Shown here: in pieces, positions 37,937-49,699 of the stretch
Numbering within the stretch: the first letter of the stretch is position 1
How the letters are laid out: each line of letters starts with the position of its first letter
DNA from: Tenodera sinensis
Lineage: Eukaryota > Arthropoda > Insecta > Mantodea > Mantidae
Direction: 5' to 3'
DNA: 64,000 bases
NCBI GenBank assembly: GCA_030765045.1
Contig: CM060964.1
Span: 148,083,065 to 148,147,064, forward strand
Program-made: the position numbers and the translations under genes
The notes under the pieces: model-generated
The model's input: the letters and a program-made list of their open reading frames with translations, nothing else
The model's database searches: none
What the model was told of the DNA's origin: nothing

Positions 37937-38820
37937 TTGAGACACTGCACTGTACTATGCACAATGGACAGGAGCTCAGATTGTGAAACTGTACCAGTCA
38001 TAGAATGCGAGGGAGGTAGGAATTGCAAAAATGAGGAAACGAAATCAAAATGCAAGTCAAGGAAAGCTCATACTCCAGCAATTACATGTTCACATGGCCT
38101 CGAGTGCACTCCACGAAATCCTAAAAGTAAAGGGCATAAGCACTGTGATGCAGCTGACTTGATTTATAATGATATAAGTGGATTTCACCAACACCTTTCC
38201 GTGCTCAGCAAAATAGATCAAGATAAATTCCTTATGAAATATATGAGTATTACATCTCCTAATCGCAGAGTGGTGAAGAAAGAAGATGCAAATAGAAAGC
38301 AGACTGTTAGCATTAAATACAGTGTGAGAAGTAATGATTGCCGAGTATTGTCAGTATGCGCTGCAAGCTTCCAAGGAATCACAGGGGTGTCAAAAGATAG
38401 TTTATCTCTCCTGGCTGGAAAATTTCAATTATATGGGAATGCGCCAAAGGAAACCAGAGGAGGTGACAGAACAGAAATATTACAGAAGGGCATTACTGCT
38501 GCTATAAGGCAAGACATTAAGAAGTACAGATGTAGAGAAAGCCACTATGGAAGAGGAAAATCAAGGAGAGGATATTTACCTCCAGAACTTAATATCAGAA
38601 AAATGTGGACTAACTTTTGCACCTAAAGAAGATTAAGGAATCTACCAGTCTGCTTATTGTCAAAATATAAATACATATTTTACAACTTCTTCAATATTTC
38701 ATTCCGTACACCACACACTGACACATGCTCAACCTGCAAAATGGGACTGATGAAGATTAAAACAGAGGCAGATGTGGAAAAGAGAAACGAACTATGAACC
38801 ATGTACAGACTGCACAAGCA
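37937..38820 (+). pseudogene. Sola-like transposase, C-terminally truncated
   Basis: A 229-codon frame has C-rich N-terminal sequence, then FHQHLSVLSKIDQDKFLMKY, TVSIKYSVRS, VLSVCAASFQGITGVSKDSL, and CRESHYGRGKSRRGYLPPEL followed by NIRKMW. This SHY…R…Y/L…L motif series is shared with a widespread insect transposase-derived family and with the remnant at 56000-56880. After a stop at 38624 it continues (HTDTCSTCKMG…) and ends about 38820, before any catalytic DDE core. Copy 3 ends at the same place, so the family spread in this truncated, non-autonomous form. An antisense frame of 138 codons (37234-37650) also exists, of unknown meaning. Confidence 0.65.
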
Positions 38821-39611
38821 CTAATAAAGGTGAAAGCTTAGTTATTAATATTGTGTGAAATTTCTTTGTGTGTATTCAATATGTTTGTTGTATAAATAAA
38901 ACAAAATATATTGTTATTGTGATTGTAGCAGTACTTAGTTTCTAAGTTTATATCTAATAAAATAATCCTTATAAACATTAATATGTTGGTAGTATAGTAC
39001 ATTATGTATTATAAAAAGGTGAAAATAAATAAAAAAATAATAAATACGCAAATAAAAAGCAACAAAAACAATAAATGACAAAAATAAAAAAAGATACATG
39101 TGGTAATTTCTCGCTCATGCAGAAAAATTAATCAGCATCTATCGGTTTTTGAAAAAAGTCTGGATTTTCAAACCCCAGATTAGCACTAATTAAACTATGC
39201 TATTTGATTCTTTTCACATTCAATGAGACAATGATTAATATAGCTGCTGTGCTAATCAAATAGTATTGCCAATAAATAGAAAAAACAGTTTTTCTCAGAA
39301 ACACATTTTGTGCATCTATCGGGTTTTGAAAAAACGCTCCTCAATTATGTCTAGAATCTGCTCAGTATAACTATAAATTGCTGTTATTTTTAACTTATCC
39401 CTTAGAAAATCCATTTTGACTAGAATAAATAAAATTTTCTTGTAAAATTAATTTAATCTATCTAACATGCTCTTTCCAGTATTTTTGTTAGCAAGGGAAG
39501 GATTGAAATTAGCCTGTAATTACCTACAACTTCCTTATCCCCCTTTTTATGTATTGGTTTAATTTTGGCTATTTTTAGCATATCTGAAAACTGACATGTT
39601 TGAAAAGATTT

Positions 39612-39805
39612 GTTGGCCTGGGTGGCTCAGTTGGATAGACACTGGCCTACTGATCCCAAGGTCGCATGTTCAAATTTGGCCCAGACCGATGGTTTTTAAG
39701 TGTGCTTAAAAACAACAGCTCCATGTCAGTAGATTTACTGACATGTAAAAGAACTCCTCTTAGAAATAGAAAGCGTCGTTAAAACAACAAAAATAAATAA
39801 CTAAG
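39612..39805 (+). mobile_element. tRNA-derived SINE, family S, with 12-bp TSD
   Basis: The head reads GGTGGCTCAGTTGGATAGAC, the B box is GCATGTTCAAATTTGG, and a body with GTAGATTTACTGACATGTAA follows. The exact duplication TTGAAAAGATTT lies at 39600-39611 and 39806-39817. A similar body is, from memory, common in insect SINEs. It interrupts LINE-J. Confidence 0.9.
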
Positions 39806-40379
39806 TTGAAAAGATTTATTTACTAAATGACATACCAGTACCCATAATTCCTCTCTACAGTATCTATGTACACTATCAGGCTGCATTGTAACCAGAGATT
39901 ACTTTGCTTTTTAATGACTGTAACATACTTTTCATCTCACCTTCTGATATTGGAGATGAAAATATAGTCTTACTAATATTACTATTAAATTCAATACCAT
40001 TTGTTTTGAACAATTTACCCATTAGTTGTTCCATAACAGCACTGAAATAGTTTTTTAAATATGTCTGCTATGGATTGTGGGTCATTTATCTTTTCATTTG
40101 TTGTTAATTTAATGGAGAAATTATTTAAACCTTTTTCACACCCTAAAAGCTGCTCTGTTGTTGTCCACATTGCTTTCTGGTTAATTTCTTGAAATGCTGA
40201 TGAATCCATATCTTGCTGAATTGTGTTCAGAAATCTAAGCCTCATTTTAAAATTGGAAATACCTTTTGTTATTCATTTATTGTACCTTTTGCCAACACCG
40301 GTAAGCTTTTCAGGCATAATTAGTCCATGTACAATTTTAAAATACTGAAGACTGCAAATTTGACTAACTTCATCTATGT

Positions 40380-43326
40380 CAGGGGTTGGCAGCTTACTCG
40401 CTCTGTGACGTCATAGCACAGAGTAGAATTTCTCTTTTCTCAGCACAGCTGCTTGCAAGAGGAGAGGAGGGCATTATCCCTTCACTGAACAGCAGCAACC
40501 TTTGCACTTTGTAATTGCGTGAATTTAGAAACCAGTAGCACAGTTAGGATTTGGTACCTTTGTTGGGAAACTTAAACTGTATTTATTTATGCTAATGGAA
40601 TCCTCTCTTCGCTTTTGTAAACACCAGTAGGATGTTGATGACTTTACATTGTTATTTTGGTAAGCCTCATTCATTAATGAGTTGTATATAAATCTATTTC
40701 AGAGTAAAAGAAGTTAAACTAACCATATTTGTTAGGGCATTTTTTTGCATTATTGTACATTTTTATATACTTCAGCTGATTTTAGTGCACATTTATGCAT
40801 TTTAAATATACTGTAGGTACACATTGCACACTTTTTTCTTTTTTTTCCAACAACAAAGGACCATTTCCATTCTTTACATTTCATTTCTTAGTAAATAATT
40901 TGCAGGTGGGAACTTTTCTCTTGGAGAATTAACAGGAGACTTGTAAGCCAGTGACACAGTTTACTTTAAGTATGCTCCTCTAGTATCAGTGCAAGCGGAA
41001 AGGAGCTTCTCAATGTACAAGGCTTGGTTAGCAGATAATCGGCACTCATTTTCCTTTGAAAATCTACAAATGGTGTTTGTTGTGCATTGCAATTCAGGAC
41101 GGGTGAAATGAACACTTAGAATTTTCCTGCAAAATAAATCAATTGCTTATAGAATATACTTTTTAATTTGTGTAACTCCATTAACGCAACTTGCTCTTTG
41201 CTTCAATTGCATTGTTTTATTTTGTGTAATTTTGAATTTCCTTTAACTAATATTAGAATTATATGAGACCAAAACATGCCTAAATGATTTAAATCCTGTT
41301 GTTGATGATAATACTATTAAAATAAACATTTTCAGTTTTAACAGCATCTTTTAAATATTATTGGGCATTCTTTTCGTTGAAATTTTTAGGTCATAATTCC
41401 ATTTTTCAAAGCGCACCTTTTAGTATTTTATAGGGCATAAAAATCCTAGCCCTAATAGCACAAGCTCATTAAACGATGTGATAGCTATTGCCCAGGGCTC
41501 TTGGGAAGTTGCATCACTGAATCAATGTACTTAATATTAACAAAAGTAATATAAATTCTAAGTCATCATAAACTAACATTTCATATTGCACTCTGAATCA
41601 TCTAAAATTGGATTGCCTTTAATAACAAATAAAATATCTGAACTGCGCAATAAATTTAATTCACTGTACTACATAGTAGGTAAATATAACAGAAAACAGA
41701 ACATTCCAACCACAATTTAGGCTAACATTTCATTCTTGAATAGTGAATGAATGACAACTGAAGTACTGTGAATACAACATAACACCAAATAGGTTTTATA
41801 CTGGGTGCAACAAAAAGGTGGGTCAAAACTTTGAGAAAACGTTTCTTGCATATAGAGGAAATAAGAAATGTTTTATGAACATAGCTCCGAAAATTGTTTA
41901 TTTCCATGGTCGAGCTCTTTTTCTACAACTCTGTGTATACGGTGAGATATTTAATACATCCTGTGGCCAAAACCCCACAACAGAACAGTTGTTTAATTTA
42001 CAGCAGTAAACATTCACTTTTACATTTTGTTAAATCAGGTGGAGGTGATGTAGTCATTGTACTACAATACAATACTGTCTTGTTGCAAGATACTCTATTA
42101 GCAATACAACAAGACATGTACTTCATGCAAAATGGAGCTCCTCCTCATTTCAGTCTTTCTGTCTGTTGAATTCTGAACAGTAGGTTTCCTGGTAGATGGA
42201 TAAGAAGAGATGGACCAATTCTGTGGCCTTCAAGTTCGCCTGCCCTAAATCTACTAGATTTTTATTTGTGGGGACATTTGAAATCTTTGTTTATGCAGCT
42301 CCAGTTCCATATTAGACACTCTTAAAGCTAGTATTGTGGAAGGCTGCCAGAAAATACTTAATTCTCCAGGACAAACTCACCACATTAGAGAGTGCATGCG
42401 ACGGTGGGTTGATGGATTCAATTGCAGCTAATGGAGGCAGTTTTGAACATGTGTTGTGGCTTCCTGCTTCCCCATGGCACTCTAATCGAATATTCTTGTA
42501 TGAGGTTCAGCTATAGAAAAAGTAATCTACAAATGAAATAAACAATTTCTGGACCTATGTTTATACAACATTTTTTTACTCTCTATCAGCAAGAAATGTT
42601 TTCCCAAGTTTTTGACATACCTTTTCGTTATGCCCTATATAAGTACAGTTTATCACATGCAGTATATACCACAGTTAAACATTTAATTCAATTTGTAAGA
42701 AAAACAACTTATCATTTCAGTGAAAAATAGAGGCACAACTTATTCTACATGCTTGTTTGTCAGGTTCAAAATAAAATAGCGCTTCCCCCGATTAATTAAA
42801 TTAATGCAAATGTGAAACAGTGTTTTTAAGCCACTTCAGTTTACAAACTCACAGCTTTTTAAGACACTTTTGCTCTTTTTTCTTCCACTAATTTGTCAAT
42901 GCTTTGGGTCATTGTCTGACTAATGGATAAACGAAGAATATTTGTTAAGTTCACATCAAAGATGCGGTTCCTGTCATGAGGCTTATATAGCTTCATGCAT
43001 GAAAACAACTTCACATATACAAGCAGAGCCAAACATACTCATCAACCTAGAAGCAAGTCTGTGCAAGCGAGGAAATTTTGTGCTTGAAAAGTTTCTGTAA
43101 AAGATACATAGATCCTTTTTATTTTTGAATGCGTCTTTCATTTCCATGTCTTTTGTATATTGATAGTTTCTAATTGCAATGGCGTTGGAGCACCGTACAC
43201 ATCAACTGAAAGTGGTGTTGCAAAAATATGAGCTGCTACGGCACTACACGTGCTTACCGGTGCTGTATGTGCACCGCTTGTGTCTTCTGCTTACACACTG
43301 CTCTGTCAGCATTTGCCTGCTCCTAC
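40380..43326 (+). mobile_element. hAT element remnant inside LINE-J
   Basis: The left end is CAGGGGTTGGCAGC, a typical hAT terminus. The plus strand at 40960-41105 encodes APLVSVQAERSFSMYKAWLA followed by NRHSFSFENLQMVFVVHC, the C-terminal dimerisation domain. The right end near 43326 inverts to TAGGAGCAGGCAAATGC, loosely matching. No clean 8-bp duplication is seen. The rest of the transposase is missing. A mariner-like element (41801-42637) lies inside. Confidence 0.6.
41801..42637 (+). mobile_element. Mariner-like element with long TIRs, internally deleted
   Basis: Left CTGGGTGCAACAAAAAGGT and inverted right TAGGGCATAACGAAAAGGT continue similar for over 90 bases; TA flanks both ends. Inside, the plus strand retains FMQNGAPPHFSLSVC (second catalytic region), a degenerate PALNLLDFYLWGHLKS with the last Asp, and the C-terminal NGGSFEHVL. 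The N-terminal half is gone. Same transposase group as 272-640. Confidence 0.85.
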
Positions 43327-44329
43327 ATCATAAGTCTGATACTTGACGACTGCTGATTTACATAACTCTCTCTTCTTAAATTATCTTTTAAGGCCGATAA
43401 CTTAATTACTCTAAAACTCCTCTGTATTTTTTAACCTGGGCATTATTTTCCTTTGGTGGCCTACCCCAATAATTGCCTAATGACACTGATATGGCATAAT
43501 GATCAGGAAAACCTGTATTGATCACAACTTCATATTCTAAAATATGTTTTTGTATAAGAATTTGATCTAAAATTGTGGCTGTATACTTTGTCATCCTTGT
43601 TGGTCTGTGTGTAATACCTTTTAGGTTACAAGCTGACATTGGTAGCATTATTATGTTATCCAATTTCTAACTAAAATCAAAATTAAGTTCACCAACAATT
43701 ACAATATTTTTCCTTATTTTTATTTATTAAATTATTTGTTCTAAATTTTGAACAAAATAATCTACATTGCAAGTTGGTGAACGATACACACACATTATTA
43801 CACAGTTAAACTGTGTTAACTCCGTAATACTGGCCTCAAAGTGGCTATCATGATTTAAGTACTTGATCTGCTTAGTTTCTATATTATTTTTTACATAAAT
43901 ACATGCAATATATTTTTCATTCAATAGCTAGCTGTCAGTATATATCATTCCATTTAGTACAAATTAGTGATTAAATCTTGAAACCTAAATGTTACAAGAC
44001 TTGTCCTGAGCCCACAGGTTTTTTATTTTGGCATGCTATAACTTCTTAAAAATTGACATACTTTTATTTTGACAACCTTAATAAACAAGAGAAGATAATC
44101 ACAAAACATGAAGAAAAATAACTGCTTAGTTCATAGTGAACTTCCACAAAGTTTTAAAATATTATTTTTGTACATATATTTCAGTAACAGCAAAATATTC
44201 TTGGCTATTGCTACATGAAACATTTTACGTAATATCCACATGTACAGTGTTAATTAATTCTCATGCTGCAATTTAATTTACTGATTATATTTTTGTTTCC
44301 TACACAGAGAAATGGTTCACATATAGAAA

Positions 44330-45238
44330 TAAGAATAGTTTATTTGCCTATAGACATATACAATATGTTTCAAGCATTGTCACAATCTTAATTTTCTTTT
44401 ACATACAAGGAATAATTATCCTCAATTTGTTCAAACTTTTTACAACTCATCTGTTCTATATATTTCATCTATCCATTAAAAACTTCTTTAGTTCATTTTT
44501 TAAAGTCTTACCATGCAATAATTTTAAATATTCTGGCAATTTATTATAGCATTTATAGCTAATAATTCCTTTTAATAGAGAATCTTTTTCAGTTGACTTA
44601 CTTCTGATTGAAATTCTGTGAAAGTTGTTACACCCTCTAGTATTGTACTCATAGTATTTTTTATTTCTATTTACATTATATTCATTTTTAAGTACAAGTG
44701 ATATCAATTTATATATGTACAATGAGATAACAGTTAAAATACTTTCCTTTCTAAAAATTTATTTACATTTTGTTCTGTTTCCTATCTTGAACTTAATTCT
44801 TACACACATCTTTTGTAATTTTAATACTGGCAAGGTAAGACAAAAATGGCTTTGGAAAATAGGGAAAATTAATGAGAATAATTAGGAAAAATAGTATAAG
44901 GTATAAAGGGAAACAAAAATATAGATCCCAAGTTTTAAAATGCTCCATTATATACACAACCTGGGCTAATTATAATGGGGCATGGGAAAATGCAACTCCA
45001 AAAGGACTATTTAAGATTTTGTATTTGTTGTATACTATATATGTACGAAGCTGTATATGCTAGATATTGTAATAAGAAATAGGAAATTAACTAAAAAAAT
45101 GTTAATACTCTATTCATATTTGTGATACCACTATTACTCCATATCTCAACTCCATAGCTAAGTTGGCTACGTATTATGGCATAATATACCATTTTTCAAT
45201 ACATAGGTATTTTCAGCATACTAGAAGGTTGAGAGATT
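44330..45238 (-). pseudogene. LINE-K, C-terminal part
   Basis: The minus strand reads MVYYAIIRSQLSYGVEIWSN (about 45140-45200), then after frameshifts the terminal region YYEYNTRGCNNFHR and GIISYKCYNKLPEYLK (44465-44722), standard for the end of Jockey/CR1-type ORF2. It continues the piece at 52831-53140; LINE-L and its contents were inserted between them. Confidence 0.75.
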
Positions 45239-47794
45239 TTTCTTGTTTTGATCCCATCCCGGATTTCTTCTTAGCAAGAACCATCTCTGGTTGAATGTAG
45301 ACTGTTTCGTCTGGTATATCACTTATACTGATATACCGGTCTAGGGGGCATAATCTACGTCACAAAAAATCACCTGCACCTGATAAAATTCGCCCGGCAT
45401 TTCTGATAAGGCTTGGTCAAAAAGGCAAAACACTTCTATTTGTATAATATGACTTGGGAACATGTAGTACCCTCAGATTGGAAAAAAGCAATTATAATCC
45501 CGGTATTGAAGACAAATCAGCCACAGAAATAAGTAGATTTCACTCCATCTCACTCACAAGTGTGGTACCTAAAGTCATGGAAAGGATGATAGCCAGAAGA
45601 CTAACATTCTACCTGGAAACTAATGGTATTTTAAGTCCGGAACAAGCTGGTGTCAGAGAAAATCATAGCATAAATGAACAGTAAGTCAAGACATCAAGGA
45701 AGCTTTCAATAGGAATGAGGATACAGCAGCAGTATTTTTGGACTTCCAAACAGTTTACGATTCAGTTTGCCGCTACAAATTAATACAGAAGTTACATGAA
45801 GTTAGAATCCAGCACAACATGCTTCGGTGGTTGTCAGACTTAATTATACAAAGATCCTGTGTCACCAAGTACCACAATGAAATATCAAAATACAAACAAA
45901 GTCATGTCAGCCTCCCTCCATGATCAGTCCTGAGCACTCCACCCTTCAATGTGTACATAAATGATTTACCTGTAGCAATAAATTCCCCATGAATAAAGTC
46001 AGCCATCTTCGCAGATGATCTTATGCTGTGGTCCTCAGAACCAACCAAAAAATTGAAAGTTATGTGAAACCGTATGCAAAATACACTAAATAACCTGCAA
46101 AGCTGGTGCAAAAATAATAAAATGTCAGCTAACCTAAGAAAAATATGCTACAAACTCTTCACACTACATTGGAAAGAGAGATCACTATCTCTAACCTACA
46201 ATGACCAAGAAATTAATAAGTCAGATAAAACAAAATATCTAGGTATTATTTTCAATAAAAATTATCATGGAAACAACATACAGATCAAGTCTGCAAAAAA
46301 TCTACAAACCACCTCAATATAGCTAAAAGATAATGCTGCACTAAATGGGGTTACTCCTTAAACACTCTACACCACATATCGCATGTATATCAAGCCTGTC
46401 TGACAATACTGCAATGAAGCTGCTGTAGTGTTTAACGCCCGCTTTTACTACTACGGCACCGCAGGCGGTGACACTGATGATACATGGAATGAAGATGGAG
46501 CACCGGTGGAATGAGATGGCGGGGGAAACCGGAGCACCCGGAGAAAACCCACCCTGACGCCGCTTCGTCCACCACGAATACCACATGCGGGTCCCTGGGA
46601 TTGAACCCGGGCCGCCTAGGTGGTAGGCGAGCGCGCTAACTGCTCGGCCACGGCGCCGCCATACTGCAATGAAGCCTGATCACATTACTTTGAAATATGG
46701 AAAAGTTGGACAAGATCCAAAATCAAGCAATGAGAATCATCATAGGAGGCGTAAAATTAACACCAATAGAAGCAATGCATATCATCACTAACAACTGCCC
46801 ACTACCCTTGAAAATATAAGAACAAGTACTGCTCCAGCATGAAAAGCTTCTCCGACTCCCAGAAAGCAAATGGACACAAAGAAATCCCCCAGGAAGAAAG
46901 TCACTCAGACAACATTCACAGAGAAAATCCAAGAACTGCAATAGAATTACACCATCCCAACGAACAGAGAACCTCTCCCTCTGAAAGAAAACCTACTTGA
47001 ACAATACATGCTACCTAATGTCAAAGTAATGCTAAATGAAGATACTGCCCAGAAAGCTGATAACAACAACGACAACCTTAAACAAATGAGCCTTTAAACC
47101 ATCCATAGTAATTATTCCCCTGAATCATGGCTACACATATACACCGATGGATTGATGACAAGTTTTCAAAGTGGTGCAGGAGCTGGCAGAACATGCACAT
47201 TATTCTGAAATAGAAGCAATAAAATGCGTTCTTGAAAACCTAACATTTAGAATAGCAACTTTGACAGAGCAGTAAAACTCACTAATTCCAAAGCAGCTAT
47301 CCAAGCATTTCTTAATTCAAACACAGTGGACACAAAAGATTGTCACAGACTTACCTCCCAGTTACAGAACTCTGGGAAAGAATTGGCTCTACAGTGGATC
47401 CCATCACATTGAGGGATAACAGGGAATGAGGCAGTTGACCAACTAGCAAAGAAAGGATCCCCAATTCTACAAGCCAAAATGAAGAACATCTCATGTCACT
47501 CACATTAAAAACAAGATTAGAAACTCGGACATATCCAGAAAAGAAATTGCTGCAATCAATAAGAAGTGGATGTCCCTGAACGACGAACCAACACGCATAA
47601 CTTGTGCTCCAAGAAGATCAGCGGTAGCCCTCTTCAGAATGACTACTGCCCACAACTGCCTGGCACATCATCTCCATGGAATAAACATCTTACAATCCCC
47701 ACTTTGCACCCTGTGTAACTCAACAAAACCATGGATAGTGTACATCTTAGGTCCTGCCTTGCTGTTTCCTCTGAAGATGACATCATCTCAAAAT
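45239..47794 (+). mobile_element. LINE-L (I/LOA-like, RT plus RNase H), main part
   Basis: It is 5'-truncated and begins within ORF2. Plus-strand RT blocks are SPAPDKIRPAF (about 45375), VVPKVMERMIARRLTFYLET, AAVFLDFQTVYDSVCRYKLI, FAFADDLM-like sequence at about 46010, and DKTKYLGIIFNKNYHG. RNase H follows at about 47130-47470: YTDG, SEIEAIKCVLENL, SKAAIQAFLNS and SHHIEG/GNEAVDQLAKKGS in shifted frames. A CTLCN knuckle near 47705 precedes the break at 47794. The last 98 bases continue at 52733-52830. Many stops. Confidence 0.85.
46421..46660 (-). mobile_element. tRNA-derived SINE, family T, copy 2 (full length)
   Basis: 240 bases with the complete tRNA-like head (minus strand starts GGCGGCGCCGTGGCCGAGC). 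The exact 15-bp duplication ATACTGCAATGAAGC is at 46406-46420 and 46661-46675. Very similar to copies 1 and 3. Confidence 0.95.
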
Positions 47795-48004
47795 GTAAGA
47801 TTTGAAGCTTTCACGGCGAACGTTATAGATCAAGGCTTCACGGGTGATCAGCCGTGTTAGATTTATAAAGGCCGAGCTTTTGGCCATTGTAGACTCCATA
47901 GCCATCTTCAGGATGTAAAGGTCTCCTCAGTTTTCCAAAAATATCCTATGGTTTGGAGGATGTGGATTGTGTTGTCCTGGCCAATGAGCGGGTGATGGTC
48001 TGTG

Positions 48005-48834
48005 TAAATGACCTACCAGAGACCATAAGGGTAAACCGATATCTATATGTGGATGACACAGCGCTTGTCACACAATCGACCATGCCGAGGATTATACGCA
48101 CCAGGCTACAAAATGCTCTAAATGACTTAGAGCCATGGCTCACGAAATGGCACATAAAGGTAAAAACCAGAAAAAGCCAGGCAATTGTATTCACCAAACA
48201 AATTCAGCACCATCATGGTAAACACGGCCTTCAGCCACTAACGCTTGGACAAGAGCCAATTCAATGGAACAGCAAAACCATCACCTACTTAGGTGTAACG
48301 ATGGACCAGGGCCTTACGTGGAAACAGCACATAGACACCGTAAGAGCCAAAGCCAATGCATAACTCAATAAACTATACCCAATAATCAACACAAACAGTA
48401 CTCTAAAGTTAGAGATGGGCACAACACTTTATAAAACTCTAATCCGGCCCATCCTAACATACGCTGCACCCGTATGGAGACATGCAGTGCAAACACGCAT
48501 AAAGAGACTGCAAACGATGCAGAATAGAGTACTCCGAATAATCGCGAGACTACTCGAAGTAGCACCAGCGCTCCAATTACACGAGGAGCTAAAAATGCCC
48601 ATTGAACAATTCATAAAAAGGCTCAGCTTTAACTTACTTGATAAGAAAAACAAAAACCACAACAAATTAATTCAAAACCTAGGAAACTATGATATAACGC
48701 ACGACAAACATGCAAGGCCACTATCTCTATTCCAGAGAACTATTGGTCTCGGGGAGCCAGATGTTGACATGCAACAATATCTGGACAACCTAGTAAATTA
48801 CACCGATGTTATTCACATGTGAACTGTGCATCAC

Positions 48835-48865
<31 letters not shown>

Positions 48866-49634
48866 TACACACTCATACCTACACACATAACCTCTTTAGT
48901 CAGGTAATAACCCTCAAGACCCAGGGGGATGAGGGCCCCCTCAGGAGTGGCACTGGCTCGCACCTGCACTTCAGGCAGACTGCCCACCAAGTGTGCACTC
49001 CAGATGACCAGGCGATACTACGGATATGCATTCACCAAATTCACGATGCCAAATGGTACAACAATACTCTAGGTATTTAGTTGCAGATGCTGCCGTATGG
49101 TGGAGCGTAACAACAATAATTTACTGTAGACTGACGACGCCACTGGTGCGCAAATTACTATTAATCTAAGAGACTAATTGCATGTACTTTCTTTTCCCTT
49201 AGTGTATGTACATGTATATTTAGATTGTTTCAGGGATGCAGCATGCAGGGTATCGACACGCTCCCAGACTTCTGAGGCACATGAACAAGATGCGGCGCAT
49301 AGACGCCAAGCAACATAGCACCCTGATTCCTGACAACAATCACATATGATTCCTTCCTAAACCATCCAGGACTCTGCTAGGGGGCAAGCTGGGCCTCGGT
49401 CAAGCTTGTCTCCAAGCTCCTAACCTACTCCTTCTCGCTACGCTATGCAAACCAGCTCTATCTTTCACCACTGAATGTGCGGGTGCTACAGGCAGTACCG
49501 CAGCAGGCTTTCACCTTCCTAATCCGGTGAATGGGATTTTTTTTAGTGGGTATGGCCATCTTCAATGGCAACTCCCACAGTACCACGGGGTCTTGCAACA
49601 AGATTTTTCCCCTCCACCTTAAAAGAAAAAAAAG
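48005..49634 (+). pseudogene. Jockey-like LINE A, 5'-truncated
   Basis: It starts inside RT at NDLPETIRVNRYLYVDDTAL (catalytic YVDD at about 48048), continues with MDQGLTWKQHIDTVRAKANA, a stop at 48361, then LYKTLIRPILTYAAPVW and a C-terminus ending at 48831. The 3' UTR includes a (CT)n(AC)n tract and ends at an A-rich tail near 49634. There is no RNase H, as in the Jockey group. Confidence 0.85.
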
Positions 49635-49699
49635 ATTGGGCTGGCTGTTGTGAGGTATATCCTTGGCTGAAGTGTTTTCCTGCGGGTATGAGCTTTGTC

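Larger units (their letters stand above)
37243..39342 (+). mobile_element. Sola-like DNA transposon, copy 2, with 4-bp TSD
   Basis: Element ends are GAGGAGCG (37243) and its inverse (39342), flanked by AATT on both sides (37239-37242, 39343-39346). Excision restores LINE-J's frame (ILDII joins AKENEYTG), which proves the 4-bp duplication. GAG termini and a 4-bp duplication fit the Sola superfamily as I recall it. The motif TTTTTTCAAAACTCGATAG recurs internally near both ends (about 37398 and, inverted, about 39140). It carries the N-terminal half of a transposase only. Confidence 0.75.
35940..43980 (-). mobile_element. LINE-J, a Jockey/CR1-like LINE split by three insertions
   Basis: Pieces are in order on the minus strand. 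APE endonuclease at 43400-43980 (FNCVIMCVYRSPTCNVD, GFPDHYAISVS). Linker and pre-RT at 39818-40379 (ITKGISNFKMRLRFLN). RT start at 39347-39599 (KPIHKKGDKEVVGNYR). RT core at 36440-37238 (EYTGLFLDLTKAFEMV, the GVPQGS region, MFVDDTNIIMELPDD). C-terminus at 36190-36434 (VPSLYLYIMSCYV). Insertions are the hAT remnant 40380-43326, SINE-S 39612-39805 and Sola-like 37243-39342. Frames are broken by stops. The 3' UTR probably ends near 35940. Confidence 0.85.

Noticed and set aside
40372..43334. 8-bp duplication for the hAT in LINE-J (CATCTATG versus CATCATAA)
   Set aside because: Only half the positions agree; the right boundary is uncertain.
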